A stretch of DNA of 64,000 nucleotides from Escherichia ruysiae. Its GTDB lineage: Bacteria > Pseudomonadota > Gammaproteobacteria > Enterobacterales > Enterobacteriaceae. Each line of letters starts with the position of its first letter. The stretch's first letter is position 1. This document shows positions 12,542 to 25,365 of this stretch, piece by piece. The stretch spans positions 2,604,001 to 2,668,000 of the forward strand of contig NZ_JAVIWS010000001.1 of assembly GCF_031323975.1 (NCBI RefSeq), given 5' to 3'. A program made the position numbers and the translations under genes. The notes beneath the pieces were generated by a model that saw nothing but the letters and a program-made list of their open reading frames with translations, searched no databases and was not told the DNA's origin.

Positions 12542-13012
12542 TTACAGTTCAGCGACAAGTTTATCCACGATGTCGCTGTTAGCAGCTTCATCCACGGAAC
12601 GTTCGATGATCTTCTCGGCGCCAGCAACAGCCAGGATAGCAACTTGCTTACGCAGCTCTTCACGGGCACGTTTACGCTCGGCTTCAATTTCCGCCTGCGC
12701 CTGAGCCACGATTTTAGTACGTTCCTGTTCTGCCTCAGCTTTCGCTTCGTCCAGAATCTGCGAGCGGCGTTTGTTCGCCTGCTCGATGATTACCTGGGCT
12801 TCCGCTTTCGCTTTTTTCAGCTGGTCGGTCGCGCTGGCCTTTGCAAGGTCAAGGTCCTTGTGTGCTCGTTCTGCGGAAGCAAGACCGTCAGCAATTTCTT
12901 TTTGACGTTTTTCGATGGCAGCCATTAATGGCGGCCATACGTACTTCATGCAGAACAGAACGAACAGGACAAACGCGATGGCCTGGCCGAGGATTGTTGC
13001 GTTAAGATTCAC
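12542..13012 (-). CDS. atpF: ATP synthase Fo subunit b
   Basis: 156 residues. A single N-terminal membrane helix ([17 protein letters not shown]) is followed by a long, highly charged helix of Ala, Lys, Glu and Arg that dimerises as the stator stalk, ending in the delta-binding [16 protein letters not shown]. Located between atpE and atpH. Confidence 0.98.
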
Positions 13013-13056
13013 AGCACAATGCCTCTATTTAGTTAACGTTCTGATATTGCTCTTTA

Positions 13057-13331
<275 letters not shown>

Positions 13332-13359
13332 TCAGTTAAAACGTAGTAGTGTTGGTAAA

Positions 13360-14564
<1,205 letters not shown>

Positions 14565-14655
14565 CACGTTTTTCACTCCTGCTCCCTTCGAGGTATGCCG
14601 CGTGTCGTATAAAACTTTCTTTAAGGCTTAGAGTCAAGCATCAAAAAGCGGTCAA

Positions 14656-14683
14656 ATTATACGGTGCGCCCCCGTGATTTCAA
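14656..14683 (-). promoter_or_regulatory. Main promoter of the atp operon
   Basis: On the minus strand TTGAAA (14683-14678) and TATAAT (14661-14656) are 16 bases apart, about 90 bases upstream of the atpI start. This matches the established atpI promoter. Confidence 0.8.
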
Positions 14684-14699
14684 ACAATAAGTAGCCAAA

Positions 14700-15180
14700 A
14701 GGTGAATAAATGTTTAAATATTTTTCCAGTGCATACAATTGCGACTTTTCTGCTAACCATGCCAGATCATGAAAAACTGTAAATAACGCGTAAACACTGG
14801 TGGTAAAGCGTGCTTCAGATCACAGATCGAGCATGTTCGCGCACAGCATATTTATTTACTTGGCAAATGATGCCATTGCAAGTTTCTGATATTTCAGTCT
14901 AAAAACAGATACTGTTTTCATAAATAGCATTTACATAACAAAAACCAGACATTGACATTCTTAATAAAATTTTAACAGCAAATTATGGTTCTTAGCGCCG
15001 ATTTTTAGCAGACTGATATTTTCACCGATGACTTATTTTCTGCTTACCCAAAAAAGCCACGTTAGTTCATTGATGCGAAATGGTAAACGTGGCGTTAAAT
15101 GTAACCAGTTATATCAGTAAAAAACCTGGTCGTTGTTAACAGTCAAACCGATAAATTTTTTATGATTTTTTTGATAAAAA
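14700..15180. other. Gene-free stretch between atpI promoter and rsmG
   Basis: About 480 AT-rich bases. I see no convincing open frame, tRNA or strong hairpin with a T-run. It marks the boundary between the mnmG-rsmG unit and the atp operon; upstream elements of the atp promoter and the end of rsmG transcripts must lie here, but I cannot point to them. Confidence 0.5.
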
Positions 15181-15804
15181 TTAAATTTTATTTGCTTTAA
15201 TCACAACCAAATGGCGTTCGCCATCCAGAGCAGGAACCTGAAGTTTAACCACTGATTCAACCTGATATTCTGCGGGCAATAGGGCTATTTCATCTTCCGG
15301 CATTTGTCCTTTCAGCGCATAGAAACGGCCTTGCTCGCCAGGAAGATGATGACACCAGCTCACCATATCGTTCAGAGAGGCAAAAGCACGGCTAATTACA
15401 CCATCAAACGGTGGCTCTGACGGAAACTCCTCTACCCTACTCTGTACCGGCTCAATGTTCTCAAGTTTCAATTCATGTTGAACCTGGCGCAGGAAACGCA
15501 CGCGTTTACCGAGGCTATCCAGTAGTGTGAAGTGGGCGTCAGGGCGTACGATAGATAGAGGAATGCCGGGCAGACCCGGGCCGGTGCCGACATCAATAAA
15601 ACGTTCACCTTGCAGATAAGGTGCGACGACAATGCTGTCCAGAATATGGCGTACCAGCATCTCATTAGGATCGCGCACCGAAGTCAGGTTGTACGCCTTG
15701 TTCCATTTGTGCAGCATATTTACGTAGGCAATAAGCTGATTTTTCTGGTGATCGGTAAGCGAAATTCCTGCGTCTTTCAGCAGTGAGGAGAGTTTGTTGA
15801 GCAC
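15181..15804 (-). CDS. rsmG: 16S rRNA (guanine-527-N7)-methyltransferase
   Basis: 207 residues (formerly GidB). Methylates G527 of 16S rRNA using S-adenosylmethionine; loss gives low-level streptomycin resistance. The SAM-binding glycine motif is [12 protein letters not shown] (residues 69-80), followed by [12 protein letters not shown]. It follows mnmG in the same direction after 63 bases containing a strong hairpin. Confidence 0.97.
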   Translation of the reverse strand: MLNKLSSLLKDAGISLTDHQKNQLIAYVNMLHKWNKAYNLTSVRDPNEMLVRHILDSIVVAPYLQGERFIDVGTGPGLPGIPLSIVRPDAHFTLLDSLGKRVRFLRQVQHELKLENIEPVQSRVEEFPSEPPFDGVISRAFASLNDMVSWCHHLPGEQGRFYALKGQMPEDEIALLPAEYQVESVVKLQVPALDGERHLVVIKANKI

Positions 15805-15828
15805 GGTGATTACCTGTTCTTGATGCGT

Positions 15829-15861
15829 TGCCTGGTAAGCAGGTGCTTACCAGGCATTTTT
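15829..15861 (+). repeat. Perfect 12-bp inverted repeat between mnmG and rsmG
   Basis: TGCCTGGTAAGC and its exact complement flank a four-base loop. The T-run (15857-15861) lies on the plus-strand side, so as an intrinsic terminator it would stop transcription entering mnmG antisense; for the mnmG-rsmG message it is a hairpin preceded by five A and lacking a T-run. Confidence 0.75.
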
Positions 15862-15867
15862 AATGCG

Positions 15868-17757
15868 TTATGCGCTACGACGCAGCATACCTTGTTTTTT
15901 CAGCCATACCAGCAGAATGGAGATAGCCGCAGGCGTGACGCCAGAAATACGCGAAGCCTGACCGATAGAGGCCGGTTTGTGATCGTTGAGTTTGGCGATC
16001 ACTTCGTTAGAAAGACCGGATACCTGGCGGTAATCCAGCGTCGCAGGCAGCAAGGTATTCTCGTTACGCAGCTGCTTTTCGATCTCATCTTGCTGGCGCG
16101 CAATATAACCTTCGTATTTAACCTGAATCTCAACCTGTTCCGCCGCCTGTTCGTCTGTCAACGCAGGGGCAAACGGCGTCAGCGTGGTTAATTTTTCATA
16201 AGTCATTTCCGGACGACGCAGCAGATCTTCACCACTGGCTTCACGGGAAAGCGGCGCAGTCAGGTGAGCATTCACTTCGGCTGCAACGTCCGCTGACGGC
16301 GTTACCCAGGTCGATTTCAGACGCTGGCGCTCACGCTCGATGTTCTCAAGCTTCTCGTTAAAGCGCGCCCAACGTTCATCATCAACCAGCCCCAGCTCAC
16401 GACCAATTTCAGTCAGACGCAGGTCTGCGTTATCTTCACGCAGCATCAGTCGATATTCTGCGCGTGAGGTAAACATACGGTACGGTTCTTTGGTTCCTAA
16501 AGTGCACAGGTCATCGACCAGTACGCCAAGGTAAGCCTGGGAACGTGCAGGCGCCCAGCCTTCTTTGTCGGCAGACAGTCGAGCGGCGTTAAGACCGGCC
16601 AGCAAACCTTGCGCTGCAGCTTCTTCGTAACCGGTAGTGCCGTTAATCTGACCAGCAAAGAACAACCCCTGGATAAACTTGCTCTCCAGCGTCGGTTTCA
16701 GGTCGCGAGGATCGAAGAAGTCATACTCAATGGCATAACCTGGACGCACGATCTTCGCATTTTCCATCCCCTGCATGGAGCGGACGATTTGCATCTGCAC
16801 ATCGAACGGCAGGCTGGTGGAGATGCCGTTCGGATAAATTTCGTTAGACGTCAGCCCTTCCGGTTCAAGGAAGATCTGATGCTGATTTCTGTCGGCGAAG
16901 CGCATGACTTTGTCTTCGATCGACGGACAGTAGCGTGGGCCAACACCTTCAATCACTCCGGCATACATTGGACTACGATCGAGGTTACTGCGGATCACGT
17001 CATGAGTTTTCTCGTTGGTATGGGTGATATAGCACGGCACCTGCTGTGGATGCTGCGCTGCGTTGCCCATAAACGAGAACACCGGCATTGGGTTATCGCC
17101 ATGCTGTTGCGCCAGCACACTGAAATTGATGGTGCGGGCGTCAATACGCGGCGGCGTCCCTGTTTTCAGACGACCAACGCGCAGTGGAAGTTCGCGCAAA
17201 CGGCGAGAAAGCGGAATGGAAGGCGGATCTCCAGCACGACCACCGCTGTAATTATCCAGACCGATATGAATCTTGCCGTCAAGGAAAGTGCCTACAGTGA
17301 GCACGACAGCCTTAGCACGGAATTTCAACCCCATTTGGGTGACAGCACCGACCACGCGATCATTTTCGACAATAAGATCCTCAACCGCCTGCTGGAAGAT
17401 CATCAGGTTTGGTTGATTCTCAAGTGCAGTGCGTACCGCCTGACGGTACAGCACACGATCCGCCTGTGCTCGGGTTGCACGAACCGCCGGTCCTTTGCTG
17501 GCGTTTAGTATCCTAAACTGGATACCCGCCTGGTCGATCGCTTTTGCCATCAGACCGCCGAGTGCATCCACTTCTTTTACCAGATGTCCCTTCCCAATAC
17601 CGCCGATTGCCGGGTTGCAGCTCATCTGTCCCAGAGTGTCGATATTGTGTGTCAAAAGCAGAGTCTGTTGACCCATACGCGCCGCAGCCATCGCGGCCTC
17701 GGTGCCTGCATGACCCCCGCCAATGATGATGACGTCAAAAGGATCCGGATAAAACAT
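15868..17757 (-). CDS. mnmG: tRNA uridine-34 carboxymethylaminomethyl-modifying enzyme, FAD subunit
   Basis: 629 residues (formerly GidA). With MnmE it installs the cmnm5/mnm5 group at the wobble uridine of several tRNAs. The FAD-binding motif G13GGHAG18 opens the protein; [23 protein letters not shown] is a second family signature, and the C-terminal helical domain (about 550 onward, [22 protein letters not shown]) binds MnmE. Transcribed away from oriC, the usual arrangement; its promoter borders the origin and its transcription is known to influence initiation. Confidence 0.98.
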   Translation of the reverse strand: MFYPDPFDVIIIGGGHAGTEAAMAAARMGQQTLLLTHNIDTLGQMSCNPAIGGIGKGHLVKEVDALGGLMAKAIDQAGIQFRILNASKGPAVRATRAQADRVLYRQAVRTALENQPNLMIFQQAVEDLIVENDRVVGAVTQMGLKFRAKAVVLTVGTFLDGKIHIGLDNYSGGRAGDPPSIPLSRRLRELPLRVGRLKTGTPPRIDARTINFSVLAQQHGDNPMPVFSFMGNAAQHPQQVPCYITHTNEKTHDVIRSNLDRSPMYAGVIEGVGPRYCPSIEDKVMRFADRNQHQIFLEPEGLTSNEIYPNGISTSLPFDVQMQIVRSMQGMENAKIVRPGYAIEYDFFDPRDLKPTLESKFIQGLFFAGQINGTTGYEEAAAQGLLAGLNAARLSADKEGWAPARSQAYLGVLVDDLCTLGTKEPYRMFTSRAEYRLMLREDNADLRLTEIGRELGLVDDERWARFNEKLENIERERQRLKSTWVTPSADVAAEVNAHLTAPLSREASGEDLLRRPEMTYEKLTTLTPFAPALTDEQAAEQVEIQVKYEGYIARQQDEIEKQLRNENTLLPATLDYRQVSGLSNEVIAKLNDHKPASIGQASRISGVTPAAISILLVWLKKQGMLRRSA

Positions 17758-17845
17758 GGTGATTGCCTCGCATAACGCGGTATGAAAATGGATTGAAGCC
17801 CGGGCCGTGGATTCTACTCAACTTTGCCTGCTTGAGAAAGACCTG

Positions 17846-18118
17846 GGATCCTGGGTATTAAAAAGAAGATCTTTTTATTTAGAGATCTGTTCTATTGTGA
17901 TCTCTTATTAGGATCGCTCTGCCCTGTGGATAACAAGGATCCGACTTTTAAGATCAACAACCTGGAAAGGATCATTAACTGTGAATGATCGGTGATCCTG
18001 GACCGTATAAGCTGGGATCAGAATGAGGGGTTATGCACAACTCAAAAACTGAACAACAGTTGTTCTTTGGATAACTACCAGTTGATCCAAGCTTCCTGAC
18101 AGAGTTATCCACAGTAGA
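17846..18118. other. oriC: Chromosomal replication origin oriC
   Basis: Starts at the GGATCC before the left 13-mers. Three AT-rich 13-mers of the unwinding element are at 17868-17880, 17884-17896 and 17899-17911, all starting GATCT. DnaA boxes: R1 TGTGGATAA (17925-17933, reverse), R2 TTATGCACA (18031-18039), R3 TTTGGATAA (18066-18074, reverse), R4 TTATCCACA (18105-18113). About a dozen GATC sites (Dam, SeqA) are spread through it, and an IHF-like AGATCAACAACCTG lies near 17951. Flanked by mnmG and mioC, as in E. coli. Confidence 0.97.
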
Positions 18119-18135
18119 TCGCACGATCTGTATAC

Positions 18136-18579
18136 TTATTTGAGTAAATTAATCCACGATCCCAGCCATTCTTCTGCCGGATCTTCCGGAATGTCGTGAT
18201 CAAGGATGTTGATCTTCAGTGTTTCGCCCATCTGTTTCGCACCGGAATTTTTGAGTTCTGCCTCGAGTTTATCGATCGCACCACAAAAAGTGTCGTATTC
18301 ACGACTGCCAATACCGATTGCGCCAAAGCGTACCGCAGAAAGATCGGGTTTTTGTTCCAGCAACGCTTCATAGAAAGGAGAAAGGTTGTCCGGAATGTCT
18401 CCGGCGCCGTGGGTAGAACTGATAACCAGCCAGATCCCGGAGGCAGATAAATCTTCTAACAACGGACCATGCAGCGTTTCGGTGGTAAAACCCGCCTCTT
18501 CCAGCTTTTCTGCCAGGTGTTCTGCTACATATTCGGCACCGCCCAGGGTGCTGCCGCTGATAAGAGTGATATCTGCCAT
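18136..18579 (-). CDS. mioC: Flavodoxin-like protein MioC
   Basis: 147-residue FMN-binding protein; known to support biotin synthase in vitro. The FMN phosphate loop S8GSTLGGAE16 and the SSTHGAGDIPDN loop are flavodoxin features. It is transcribed toward oriC, so its promoter can affect origin activity. An upstream ATG-like alternative is not needed. Confidence 0.96.
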   Translation of the reverse strand: MADITLISGSTLGGAEYVAEHLAEKLEEAGFTTETLHGPLLEDLSASGIWLVISSTHGAGDIPDNLSPFYEALLEQKPDLSAVRFGAIGIGSREYDTFCGAIDKLEAELKNSGAKQMGETLKINILDHDIPEDPAEEWLGSWINLLK

Positions 18580-18607
18580 AAACCGCCACCTTTATTAAGA
18601 GTGGCGT

Positions 18608-18647
18608 ATTGTACGCTGTGAACGCGCTGGGATCTACCTGTGGAAAA
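18608..18647 (-). promoter_or_regulatory. mioC promoter with DnaA box
   Basis: On the minus strand TACAAT (18613-18608) can serve as the -10 element, followed by a GC-rich stretch typical of stringently controlled promoters. TTTTCCACA (18647-18639) just upstream is a near-consensus DnaA box; DnaA repression of mioC is established in E. coli. Confidence 0.65.
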
Positions 18648-18668
18648 GTATGGGATTAAAAAAGCTGA

Positions 18669-19127
18669 TCATGGCTTGATGGTACGCATGATCGGGTTTT
18701 GCAGGACGATCAGTGTTTCGGTGGACTGAATTTCATCAATTGTTTGGATCTTGTTGATAAGTACATGCTGGAGAGCATCGATCGAACGGCACATCACTTT
18801 TATAAAGATGCTGTAGTGGCCGGTTGTGTAATAGGCTTCAGTAACTTCATCAAGGCTTTCCAGCTTTGCCAGCGCGGAAGGGTAGTCTTTGGCGCTCTTT
18901 AATATAATGCCGATAAAGCAGCCTACGTCATAACCAAGCTGCTTCGGGCTGACGTCGATACGCGCACCGGTAATGATCCCCGCCTGCTTCATTTTCTCTA
19001 CACGAACGTGAATCGTCCCCGGGCTGACGCCAAATTGTTTCGCCAGTTCAGCGTAAGCGGTGCGCGCATTGCCCATTAATGCTTCCAGGATGCCACGGTC
19101 CAGATTGTCGATCAGATAATTTTCCAT
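18669..19127 (-). CDS. asnC: Lrp/AsnC-family transcriptional regulator AsnC
   Basis: 152 residues. Activates asnA and represses itself in response to asparagine. N-terminal helix-turn-helix (TAYAELAKQFGVSPGTIHVRVEKM) and C-terminal ligand-binding RAM domain. Divergent from asnA with 151 bases between, the shared control region. Confidence 0.97.
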   Translation of the reverse strand: MENYLIDNLDRGILEALMGNARTAYAELAKQFGVSPGTIHVRVEKMKQAGIITGARIDVSPKQLGYDVGCFIGIILKSAKDYPSALAKLESLDEVTEAYYTTGHYSIFIKVMCRSIDALQHVLINKIQTIDEIQSTETLIVLQNPIMRTIKP

Positions 19128-19278
19128 AGGATTTTCTTATTCATATTGATGATTCATTCTATTTTAGTCTTCTTTTTTAATGAATCAAAAGTGAGTAAGG
19201 CTTTTTATTGAATGATTATTGCATGTGTACTGGTTTTTGTTGCTTAATCATACGCAACAGGACGCAGGAGTATAAAAA
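19128..19278. promoter_or_regulatory. asnC-asnA divergent control region
   Basis: AT-rich spacer containing the two outward promoters. A TTGAATGATTATTGCATG stretch before asnA and an AGGAG ribosome site (AGGAGTATAAAAAATG) are visible. AsnC binding here is known from the E. coli system, not deduced from a motif. Confidence 0.5.
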
Positions 19279-20271
19279 ATGAAAACCGCTTACATTGCCA
19301 AACAACGTCAAATTAGCTTCGTGAAATCTCACTTTTCTCGTCAACTGGAAGAACGCTTAGGGCTGATTGAAGTCCAGGCGCCAATCCTTAGTCGTGTGGG
19401 GGATGGCACGCAGGATAACTTGTCGGGCTGTGAAAAAGCGGTACAGGTAAAAGTGAAAGCTCTGCCTGATGCCCAGTTCGAAGTGGTTCATTCACTGGCG
19501 AAGTGGAAACGTCAGACGTTAGGGCAACACGACTTCAGCGTGGGCGAAGGGCTGTACACGCACATGAAAGCCCTTCGCCCCGATGAAGACCGTCTTTCTC
19601 CGTTGCACTCGGTCTATGTAGACCAGTGGGACTGGGAACGCGTAATGGGCGACGGCGAGCGTCAATTCTCGACTCTGAAAAGTACCGTAGAGGCGATCTG
19701 GGCGGGAATTAAAGCAACCGAAGCTGCGGTTAGCGAAGAGTTTGGCCTGGCACCGTTCCTGCCGGATCAGATCCACTTCGTACACAGCCAGGAATTACTG
19801 TCTCGTTATCCGGATCTCGATGCCAAAGGGCGTGAGCGGGCGATTGCGAAAGATCTTGGCGCGGTATTCCTTGTCGGGATTGGCGGCAAGTTGAGTGATG
19901 GTCATCGTCACGACGTGCGCGCACCGGATTATGATGACTGGAGCACCCCGTCAGAACTGGGCCATGCGGGTCTGAACGGCGATATTCTGGTGTGGAACCC
20001 GGTGCTGGAAGATGCGTTTGAACTTTCTTCTATGGGGATCCGCGTGGATGCCGATACGCTGAAGCACCAACTGGCGCTAACCGGTGACGAAGATCGCCTG
20101 CAACTGGAATGGCATCAGGCGCTGCTGCGCGGTGAAATGCCGCAGACCATCGGCGGCGGTATCGGTCAGTCTCGTTTGACCATGCTACTGCTGCAACTAC
20201 CGCATATCGGCCAGGTTCAGTGTGGCGTTTGGCCTGCGGCAGTTCGTGAGAGCGTCCCTTCTCTGCTGTAA
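19279..20271 (+). CDS. asnA: Aspartate--ammonia ligase (asparagine synthetase A)
   Basis: 330 residues. Makes asparagine from aspartate, ammonia and ATP. Class II aminoacyl-tRNA-synthetase-like fold, with family stretches [10 protein letters not shown] and [15 protein letters not shown] near the C-terminus. The start ATG has AGGAG nine bases upstream. It ends four bases from the end of the convergent viaA with no terminator between. Confidence 0.98.
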   Translation: MKTAYIAKQRQISFVKSHFSRQLEERLGLIEVQAPILSRVGDGTQDNLSGCEKAVQVKVKALPDAQFEVVHSLAKWKRQTLGQHDFSVGEGLYTHMKALRPDEDRLSPLHSVYVDQWDWERVMGDGERQFSTLKSTVEAIWAGIKATEAAVSEEFGLAPFLPDQIHFVHSQELLSRYPDLDAKGRERAIAKDLGAVFLVGIGGKLSDGHRHDVRAPDYDDWSTPSELGHAGLNGDILVWNPVLEDAFELSSMGIRVDADTLKHQLALTGDEDRLQLEWHQALLRGEMPQTIGGGIGQSRLTMLLLQLPHIGQVQCGVWPAAVRESVPSLL

Positions 20272-20275
20272 TAAT

Positions 20276-21727
20276 TTATCGCCGCCAGCGTCTCAGCAGG
20301 CGGCTTCGCATCCCGGTATCAAAGCGCCAGATATGATCGAAAATGCGCATGATGCCGGGTTTGCCGTGTGCCGACATCGCCACGGCATGAAAGCGATGCT
20401 GATGTACCCGCTGCAACTCTTTCACTTTACTCGTCACGTCGTCAGGCAACCGCTGGGCGATAAAATCAGAAATCACCACCGCATCGGCGTCAAACCATTC
20501 CCGACTTTGCAAGCGTTCCATAATGGCGCGAAAACAGCTGGCAAGATCGGTGCCGCCACGAAACTGCTGGCTTAAAAAGCGAATCGCTTGTTCGATGCCT
20601 TGTGAGCCTGAAAGCTCATAACGGACGATCTCGGTGGAAAATAACATAATAAAGCAGCGCCGGTTTTCAGCGAGGGCAATGCGCATTAATGCCAGGCAGA
20701 ACGCTTTCGCACACTGTTCATTAAAGCCGCCCATTGAGCCGGAAGTATCCACGCAGACAATAAACGGTCCGCGCGGCTGTTCGTCGTAATCTTTATGTAC
20801 CACCGGGCGTTCGATAACTTTTTCACGCCACGACTCACCGTGCAGGCGATAGGTGAGTAACTGCTTTTCCACCAGTCGACGGTAAAATTCATACTCCAGT
20901 TCAGTTATCCCAAGCGTCGCCAGTTCCGGCGGTAGAAGGCGTAAAATATCATCGCTTTGTTGCAGACCATCAACCTGCTCAGGAACGGTCGCCGGTTCGC
21001 GCACCATGGTGCGGAAGGTTTCCATCTGCGCATCGTTGCGTGGTATCGATTTGGCTTCCCGCGAACGCCCGAGCTGTTCCGCCAGGCGCTTCAGTTCCGG
21101 CTGTTCGTTAAGAAATTCACCGTATTTTACAATTAACTGATAGTCGCCACGTTTAAGCTGACCGGCGCTCATATCCCACAGACGACCGGCTGCGGTGTTG
21201 TTTTCTGCCAGAATCGGTTCAAGCTGCCCACTTAGCGTCATGCGTTCCTGAACTTCACTCAACAGTTGTTCGCGTTCTTCTTCTAATAACTGTTGATTTA
21301 ACGTCGTCGCTTGCACTATCAGACTTAAGCGCCAACGCTGGAGAAAAAGCGTGTGTAATGCCGGAGTGATCGTGCCATTGGCATCAACCAACTGCTGGGC
21401 TTGTTCGGCCCACGGGGAATTCAGTCGATGCAGTAAATCCAGTATCTGCGGTAGTTGCACAATAAATTGCGGCGTGGAAAGAAGCTGGCTTTGCTGATAG
21501 CACATGACCTCTTCCGTGAGCTCCTGCGGGACTCGGGCATCTTTCAACCGACTGCGCAGCGCCTCACGCCAGCGGGGAATATCATCAGTGATTGCCGCCT
21601 TCAGTCGTGGGAATTTTTCAAAGAAGACAGCCAACTGCGGTGAGGCCAACAGAGCGATGATCATCTCTTCGATCAATCCCTCTTCGCTGACGGCCAGCAT
21701 CACATTGAGCGTATCCAGTGTTAGCAT
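20276..21727 (-). CDS. viaA: VWA-domain protein ViaA, RavA partner
   Basis: 483 residues. Partner of the MoxR AAA+ ATPase RavA; the pair is linked to Fe-S protein maturation and aminoglycoside sensitivity. The metal-dependent adhesion site DTSGSMGGF sits in a C-terminal von Willebrand A domain, and VVISDFIAQ follows. Its start overlaps the end of ravA by seven bases, so the two are coupled. Confidence 0.95.
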   Translation of the reverse strand: MLTLDTLNVMLAVSEEGLIEEMIIALLASPQLAVFFEKFPRLKAAITDDIPRWREALRSRLKDARVPQELTEEVMCYQQSQLLSTPQFIVQLPQILDLLHRLNSPWAEQAQQLVDANGTITPALHTLFLQRWRLSLIVQATTLNQQLLEEEREQLLSEVQERMTLSGQLEPILAENNTAAGRLWDMSAGQLKRGDYQLIVKYGEFLNEQPELKRLAEQLGRSREAKSIPRNDAQMETFRTMVREPATVPEQVDGLQQSDDILRLLPPELATLGITELEYEFYRRLVEKQLLTYRLHGESWREKVIERPVVHKDYDEQPRGPFIVCVDTSGSMGGFNEQCAKAFCLALMRIALAENRRCFIMLFSTEIVRYELSGSQGIEQAIRFLSQQFRGGTDLASCFRAIMERLQSREWFDADAVVISDFIAQRLPDDVTSKVKELQRVHQHRFHAVAMSAHGKPGIMRIFDHIWRFDTGMRSRLLRRWRR

Positions 21728-23217
21728 TGTTGCGCCTGGCGAATCTGGGTGCCGACATCCTGTAGGCTGGCTTCAATGCGACCTAACCAGTCGCTATGGA
21801 TAAACAGACATTTTTGCTGTTCGCTGAATAAGGCGTGTTGCTTGCGCCAGTCGCTTTCAAGCTCTTCCAGTTGTTGTTTTATTTCACCAGGCAGACCTTC
21901 AGCCGATGAACCGGGAAGCGCCAGCGTACTGCCTTGTAAACTCACATCGCGTACAACCAGATGTTGGGCGCTATCAACTTCCAGATTCAGTTTCTGGGCA
22001 AAGCCGATACCGTTCAGTTTGCCGCGAATTTCACCACCTTTATTCAGCCACTGTTCCAGTGCGCTACGCTCAAAAGCGATATGAACAACTTCCATATCAT
22101 GCAATTTTAATGGTTTTTGCAGCAACAGGGTCAGCGTGGAAGCAGCAACGTCGGCAGGAAGTTGATACTGTGGGCGACGGCTGAACATGCCACCCTGACG
22201 AATCACCGTAAAGGCCGTTTTATCGCTTTGTTGCTGCTGGAGTTGCAGGCGACGCTGCACAATTGCACTCAGTTGCGTCAGCATTTCCTGTTGCTTCCAC
22301 GCATGACTGGTCATCAATACGTCAATTTGTTGTTGAATTAAATTCAGACTTTGGGCGTCGTACCACAGGCAATCTTTCAGCAAGATGAGATCAATCGGGA
22401 CAACCGCGCTGCGACCGCTAAAAAAGGCGCTGGCCTGCAATAAGCGGATCGCTTTTTTCCAGCGACGGTCGGAGACATAAGGCGCATCCGGTAATTTATC
22501 CAGTTGCTGGCGCAGCATAAAAATCAGCTCAAATACATGATCGGGCAGCGTAATTTCACCAATCTCTTTCTGCCAGCGTTCGTATTCTTCATCCGTGACC
22601 TGCAAGGATGGTGGAACGGGATTGTCGTTTTCATCCTGTTGGCTGGTCAGCATGGAGCGAAAATTCGTTTTATCCTGCACTTTATCTAACCACAGACGAA
22701 TCAGCATACGGTCATATAACGCTTCCAGGCTGCTGTCTGCTTCTGGCAGTTCGTTGGAGGCCGCCACCAGCAGGCGCATAGGGATTTTTTCAACATGTGC
22801 GCCGTTGCGGAAGTGGCGTTCATTAATAGCGGTTAGTAGGGTATTAAGAATCGCTGGCCCGGCTTTCCAGATCTCATCAAGAAAGACGATTTCTGCTTCC
22901 GGCAGGTAGCCGCTGGTTAAACGCTCATAGCGGCCTTCATCTTTTAACGCCTGAATAGAAAGGGGGCCAAAAACTTCTTCCGGTGTGGAGAAGCGGGTCA
23001 TCAGATATTCAAACGCGCGCGCATTCTGGAAGGCGAATTTTAAGCGCCGGGCGATTAAACTTTTAGCAATACCTGGTGGGCCAAGCAGGAATACGCTTTC
23101 ACCACTTAATGCCGCTAACAAACACAGGCGGATGGCGTGGCTACGTTCATAAAGCCCTTTTTCAAGCGAACTGCTTAGACGGGAAATTCTTTCCGCTAAT
23201 AAATGAGGGTGAGCCAT
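21721..23217 (-). CDS. ravA: MoxR-family AAA+ ATPase RavA
   Basis: 498 residues from the ATG at 23217 ([10 protein letters not shown]); an upstream start at 23241 is possible but adds eight residues not in the known protein. P-loop G46PPGIAKS53, Walker B in EIVFLDEIW, sensor region [10 protein letters not shown]. Forms hexamers that bind lysine decarboxylase CadA/LdcI. Several stretches (e.g. [19 protein letters not shown]) differ from K-12 as I recall it, more than in neighbouring genes. The upstream region is shared with divergent kup. Confidence 0.95.
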   Translation of the reverse strand: MAHPHLLAERISRLSSSLEKGLYERSHAIRLCLLAALSGESVFLLGPPGIAKSLIARRLKFAFQNARAFEYLMTRFSTPEEVFGPLSIQALKDEGRYERLTSGYLPEAEIVFLDEIWKAGPAILNTLLTAINERHFRNGAHVEKIPMRLLVAASNELPEADSSLEALYDRMLIRLWLDKVQDKTNFRSMLTSQQDENDNPVPPSLQVTDEEYERWQKEIGEITLPDHVFELIFMLRQQLDKLPDAPYVSDRRWKKAIRLLQASAFFSGRSAVVPIDLILLKDCLWYDAQSLNLIQQQIDVLMTSHAWKQQEMLTQLSAIVQRRLQLQQQQSDKTAFTVIRQGGMFSRRPQYQLPADVAASTLTLLLQKPLKLHDMEVVHIAFERSALEQWLNKGGEIRGKLNGIGFAQKLNLEVDSAQHLVVRDVSLQGSTLALPGSSAEGLPGEIKQQLEELESDWRKQHALFSEQQKCLFIHSDWLGRIEASLQDVGTQIRQAQQC

Positions 23218-23439
23218 AATGAAGTGGCGTCCTTTCGTCAAAAGTTCTGCGTAAACTGCGAGTATAGACGTTTCTTGCTGGTGGCAAAAATAGTCTCAAA
23301 GGAGGGCTATTTTTCTTTGAGCCAGGTTAATGTGGCCGCATTTAGGAGTACGATTTTGCCGTTAATCGTGCATACTGTGCGCTTTTTTGTGGGCCAAGGG
23401 ACTACGCACACATTTCATATTTCAACGAAAGACTAGTCT

Positions 23440-25308
23440 ATGAGCACTGATAATAAGCAATCGTTGCCCGCGATTACCCTCGCGGCGATTGGAGTTGTCT
23501 ACGGCGATATTGGTACCAGCCCGTTATATACACTTCGTGAATGTTTGTCCGGCCAGTTTGGTTTTGGCGTTGAACGCGATGCCGTGTTTGGCTTTTTATC
23601 GCTGATCTTCTGGCTGCTAATCTTTGTGGTTTCCATTAAATATCTCACCTTCGTGATGCGGGCAGATAACGCCGGGGAAGGGGGCATACTGACATTGATG
23701 TCGCTTGCCGGGCGTAATACGTCGGCGCGAACGACATCAATGCTGGTGATTATGGGGCTAATCGGCGGCAGTTTCTTCTATGGTGAAGTTGTCATAACAC
23801 CCGCTATTTCGGTGATGTCAGCCATTGAAGGTCTGGAAATCGTCGCCCCTCAGCTGGATACCTGGATAGTTCCCCTCTCAATCATCGTTCTCACTTTACT
23901 GTTTATGATTCAAAAGCATGGCACTGCCATGGTCGGTAAGTTGTTTGCGCCGATTATGCTGACCTGGTTTTTGATTCTGGCGGGGCTGGGGTTACGTAGC
24001 ATTATTGCCAACCCTGAAGTGTTACATGCTTTAAATCCAATGTGGGCGGTGCATTTCTTCCTTGAATATAAAACCGTTTCCTTTATTGCGTTAGGCGCGG
24101 TGGTGCTGTCGATTACCGGTGTCGAGGCGCTGTATGCCGATATGGGGCACTTTGGTAAGTTCCCTATTCGCCTGGCGTGGTTCACCGTCGTATTGCCGTC
24201 TTTGACCCTTAACTACTTTGGGCAGGGGGCGCTGCTGTTAAAACACCCGGAAGCGATTAAGAACCCGTTCTTCCTGTTGGCTCCGGACTGGGCGCTGATC
24301 CCGCTACTGATCATCGCCGCACTGGCAACGGTGATTGCCTCGCAGGCGGTTATTTCTGGTGTTTTCTCATTGACGCGTCAGGCGGTACGTCTGGGATACT
24401 TGTCGCCGATGCGCATTATTCACACCTCTGAAATGGAGTCAGGGCAAATCTACATTCCGTTTGTGAACTGGATGCTCTATGTCGCAGTCGTGATTGTCAT
24501 TGTCAGCTTTGAGCACTCCAGCAACCTGGCGGCGGCGTATGGAATTGCGGTGACCGGAACGATGGTGCTGACGTCTATTCTTTCAACCACCGTGGCGCGT
24601 CAGAACTGGCACTGGAATAAGTATTTTGTTGCGCTGATTTTGATTGCTTTCCTTTGTGTCGATATCCCTCTGTTTACCGCTAACCTCGATAAACTGCTTT
24701 CCGGCGGCTGGTTGCCTCTGAGCCTCGGCACGGTGATGTTTATCGTGATGACGACCTGGAAGAGCGAGCGTTTCCGCCTGCTGCGTCGGATGCACGAACA
24801 TGGTAACTCTCTGGAAGCAATGATTGCTTCACTGGAGAAATCACCGCCTGTTCGCGTTCCCGGAACCGCTGTGTATATGTCGCGTGCAATTAATGTCATT
24901 CCCTTTGCGCTGATGCATAACCTTAAACATAACAAGGTGTTGCATGAGCGGGTTATTCTGTTAACTCTGCGTACTGAAGACGCGCCATATGTCCATAACG
25001 TCCGTCGGGTACAGATTGAACAATTGTCGCCCACGTTCTGGCGGGTGGTGGCAAGTTATGGTTGGCGAGAAACGCCAAACGTGGAAGAAGTTTTCCACCG
25101 CTGCGGTCTGGAAGGATTAAGTTGCCGGATGATGGAAACCTCCTTCTTTATGTCGCATGAATCACTGATCCTTGGCAAACGCCCGTGGTATTTGCGTCTG
25201 CGCGGCAAGCTGTACTTGCTGTTGCAACGTAATGCGCTGCGCGCGCCGGATCAGTTTGAAATCCCACCAAACCGGGTTATCGAATTGGGTACTCAGGTCG
25301 AAATCTAA
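23440..25308 (+). CDS. kup: Low-affinity potassium uptake protein Kup (TrkD)
   Basis: 622 residues. Proton-coupled K+ (and Cs+) importer of the inner membrane. N-terminal motif Y21GDIGTSPLY30, about twelve hydrophobic segments to residue ~450, then a hydrophilic cytoplasmic C-terminal domain. Divergent from ravA. A terminator follows. Confidence 0.98.
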   Translation: MSTDNKQSLPAITLAAIGVVYGDIGTSPLYTLRECLSGQFGFGVERDAVFGFLSLIFWLLIFVVSIKYLTFVMRADNAGEGGILTLMSLAGRNTSARTTSMLVIMGLIGGSFFYGEVVITPAISVMSAIEGLEIVAPQLDTWIVPLSIIVLTLLFMIQKHGTAMVGKLFAPIMLTWFLILAGLGLRSIIANPEVLHALNPMWAVHFFLEYKTVSFIALGAVVLSITGVEALYADMGHFGKFPIRLAWFTVVLPSLTLNYFGQGALLLKHPEAIKNPFFLLAPDWALIPLLIIAALATVIASQAVISGVFSLTRQAVRLGYLSPMRIIHTSEMESGQIYIPFVNWMLYVAVVIVIVSFEHSSNLAAAYGIAVTGTMVLTSILSTTVARQNWHWNKYFVALILIAFLCVDIPLFTANLDKLLSGGWLPLSLGTVMFIVMTTWKSERFRLLRRMHEHGNSLEAMIASLEKSPPVRVPGTAVYMSRAINVIPFALMHNLKHNKVLHERVILLTLRTEDAPYVHNVRRVQIEQLSPTFWRVVASYGWRETPNVEEVFHRCGLEGLSCRMMETSFFMSHESLILGKRPWYLRLRGKLYLLLQRNALRAPDQFEIPPNRVIELGTQVEI

Positions 25309-25314
25309 CGCCAG

Positions 25315-25348
25315 ACGCCTCCTTTCTCCATAAGGGGGCGTTTTTTTT
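25315..25348 (+). terminator. kup terminator
   Basis: ACGCC and GGGCGT halves pair around a short loop and are followed by eight T. It lies seven bases after the kup stop and before the rbs control region. Confidence 0.75.
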
Positions 25349-25365
25349 CATGGTTACTCACGATG

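Noticed and set aside
16609..17508. 299-codon plus-strand frame
   Set aside because: Antisense shadow of mnmG; no recognisable motif.
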